A stretch of 64,000 nucleotides of DNA. It comes from Temnothorax longispinosus. Taxonomy: Eukaryota > Arthropoda > Insecta > Hymenoptera > Formicidae. The stretch's first letter is position 1; each line of letters begins with the position of its first letter. Below the pieces are notes generated by a model. That model was not told the DNA's origin. It ran no database searches and worked only from the letters and a program-made list of their open reading frames with translations. Positions 63,196 through 64,000 of this stretch are shown here, piece after piece. The position numbers were made by a program, and so were the translations under genes. Location: contig NC_092358.1 of assembly GCF_030848805.1 (NCBI RefSeq), positions 17,682,250 to 17,746,249 of the forward strand, given 5' to 3'.

Positions 63196-64000
63196 TAATA
63201 ATACGAATGGAATATCACTTTTATAATGGTAGAAAATTAAAAGGCTAGTGGATTAATAATATCGTTTGTAAAAATGATAAAATTTCCACTTGTAAAAGCA
63301 ATGTAAAACAAATTAAACTCAATATTTGCAGTAGATAAGCAATATCCTATTGTCTATCACAAACGAACTATTTTCTCAGAACTTTTTTTTGTTAATGAAA
63401 AATCGCAACTTTTCCCGAAAGAGAAATAGACAAATTTCCCGACAAATTTATCAAACAAATTTTATAAAAAAGGTAAGTGACACCTCATTGATTGATTATT
63501 CATGATAAAGATTTTATATTACAATTATCATAAATTTCATGGTTCAATAATTTGAAAATATTTGTTTCTATAAATACTTTTTGTTTTATAACGCATTATT
63601 TCAATATTTTCAATTGTTCCCTCGCTTTCATATCGATTACAATCGATAGGAACATTCGAGAAATTTCAAAGACGTGTCACGTGCACGCGCGATTATTCTC
63701 GATCCTCTCGTACTTGTACATTCATAAGTTCGTAGTTGTGCGCTGCGCATTCGCATTCTCGCATGCGCCGTTCAGCCGCTTTGATCTGTGTTCAGCGTGC
63801 GCCGTGAAACAATCTTGTCATTATTGCATCATGTAAGTAAATCACAAGAATTTTTGCCAATATGTGATCTCCCTAACGAGCGATCCCTCCGACCGTCCGA
63901 GCCTTCAAAATTTCGTCGTGAGACAGTCCTATGTAAACGGGAATTCGTCGTTACGATAACGTAGGACGATCATTTGACGTGTCTCTCTGTTTCGTCCGCA
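63196..64000. other. Right-edge non-coding sequence
   Basis: AT-rich to about 63600, then GC-richer with CpG (GTGCACGCGCG, GCGCTGCGCATTCGCATT), which may mark the promoter side of a gene beyond the window. The open frame at 63552-63836 has no recognisable protein features. Confidence 0.4.

Overview
This is an AT-rich, repeat-laden animal nuclear genome window. Intron-split genes with GT-AG junctions, short exons, many MITEs, a pogo/CENP-B-type transposon, an RT-type LINE and the gene set (metabotropic glutamate receptor, M1 aminopeptidase, KIAA2013 homologue, TBC1D25 homologue) all point to an insect. Hymenoptera, perhaps an ant, is my inference and is not proved by the sequence. No bacterial, CRISPR or viral system was found.

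Layout. 1.2-5.8 kb (+): 3' half of a metabotropic glutamate receptor gene (TM2 to the C-terminal tail), with a 330-bp CA microsatellite in one intron and a long foldback element in another. 6-18 kb: gene-poor, filled with MITEs and foldbacks, including one that carries many copies of a nuclear-receptor-type half-site. 18.2-29 kb: two decayed, complementary pieces of an FBXW9 (F-box/WD40) gene separated by transposons, including a nearly complete 2.5-kb CENP-B/pogo-like element. 29-33.6 kb: a 5'-truncated LINE (- strand), a tRNA-like repeat and a TTAA-flanked DNA transposon remnant. 33.9-36.5 kb and 45.2-47.0 kb: two copies of a non-coding segmental duplication on either side of an aminopeptidase N gene (- strand, 37.2-44.7 kb). 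That gene has eleven recognisable exons, but exon 7 is split by a 433-bp piece of 28S rRNA, and the active-site zinc ligand Glu is replaced by Lys. 48-50 kb: more repeats, including a MITE whose empty site is preserved elsewhere in the window. 50.7-53.6 kb (-): intact KIAA2013-like membrane protein gene. 56.2-61.8 kb (+): intact TBC1D25-like RabGAP gene.

The genes are not an operon or pathway. The intact ones encode a neuronal receptor, a predicted membrane protein and an autophagy-linked RabGAP. The most unusual content is how genes here died: rRNA insertion into a protease exon, an F-box gene broken into two partial copies, and layered transposon insertions. Exon boundaries were deduced by eye from splice consensus, reading-frame continuity and remembered family sequences. 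No alignment program or database was run.
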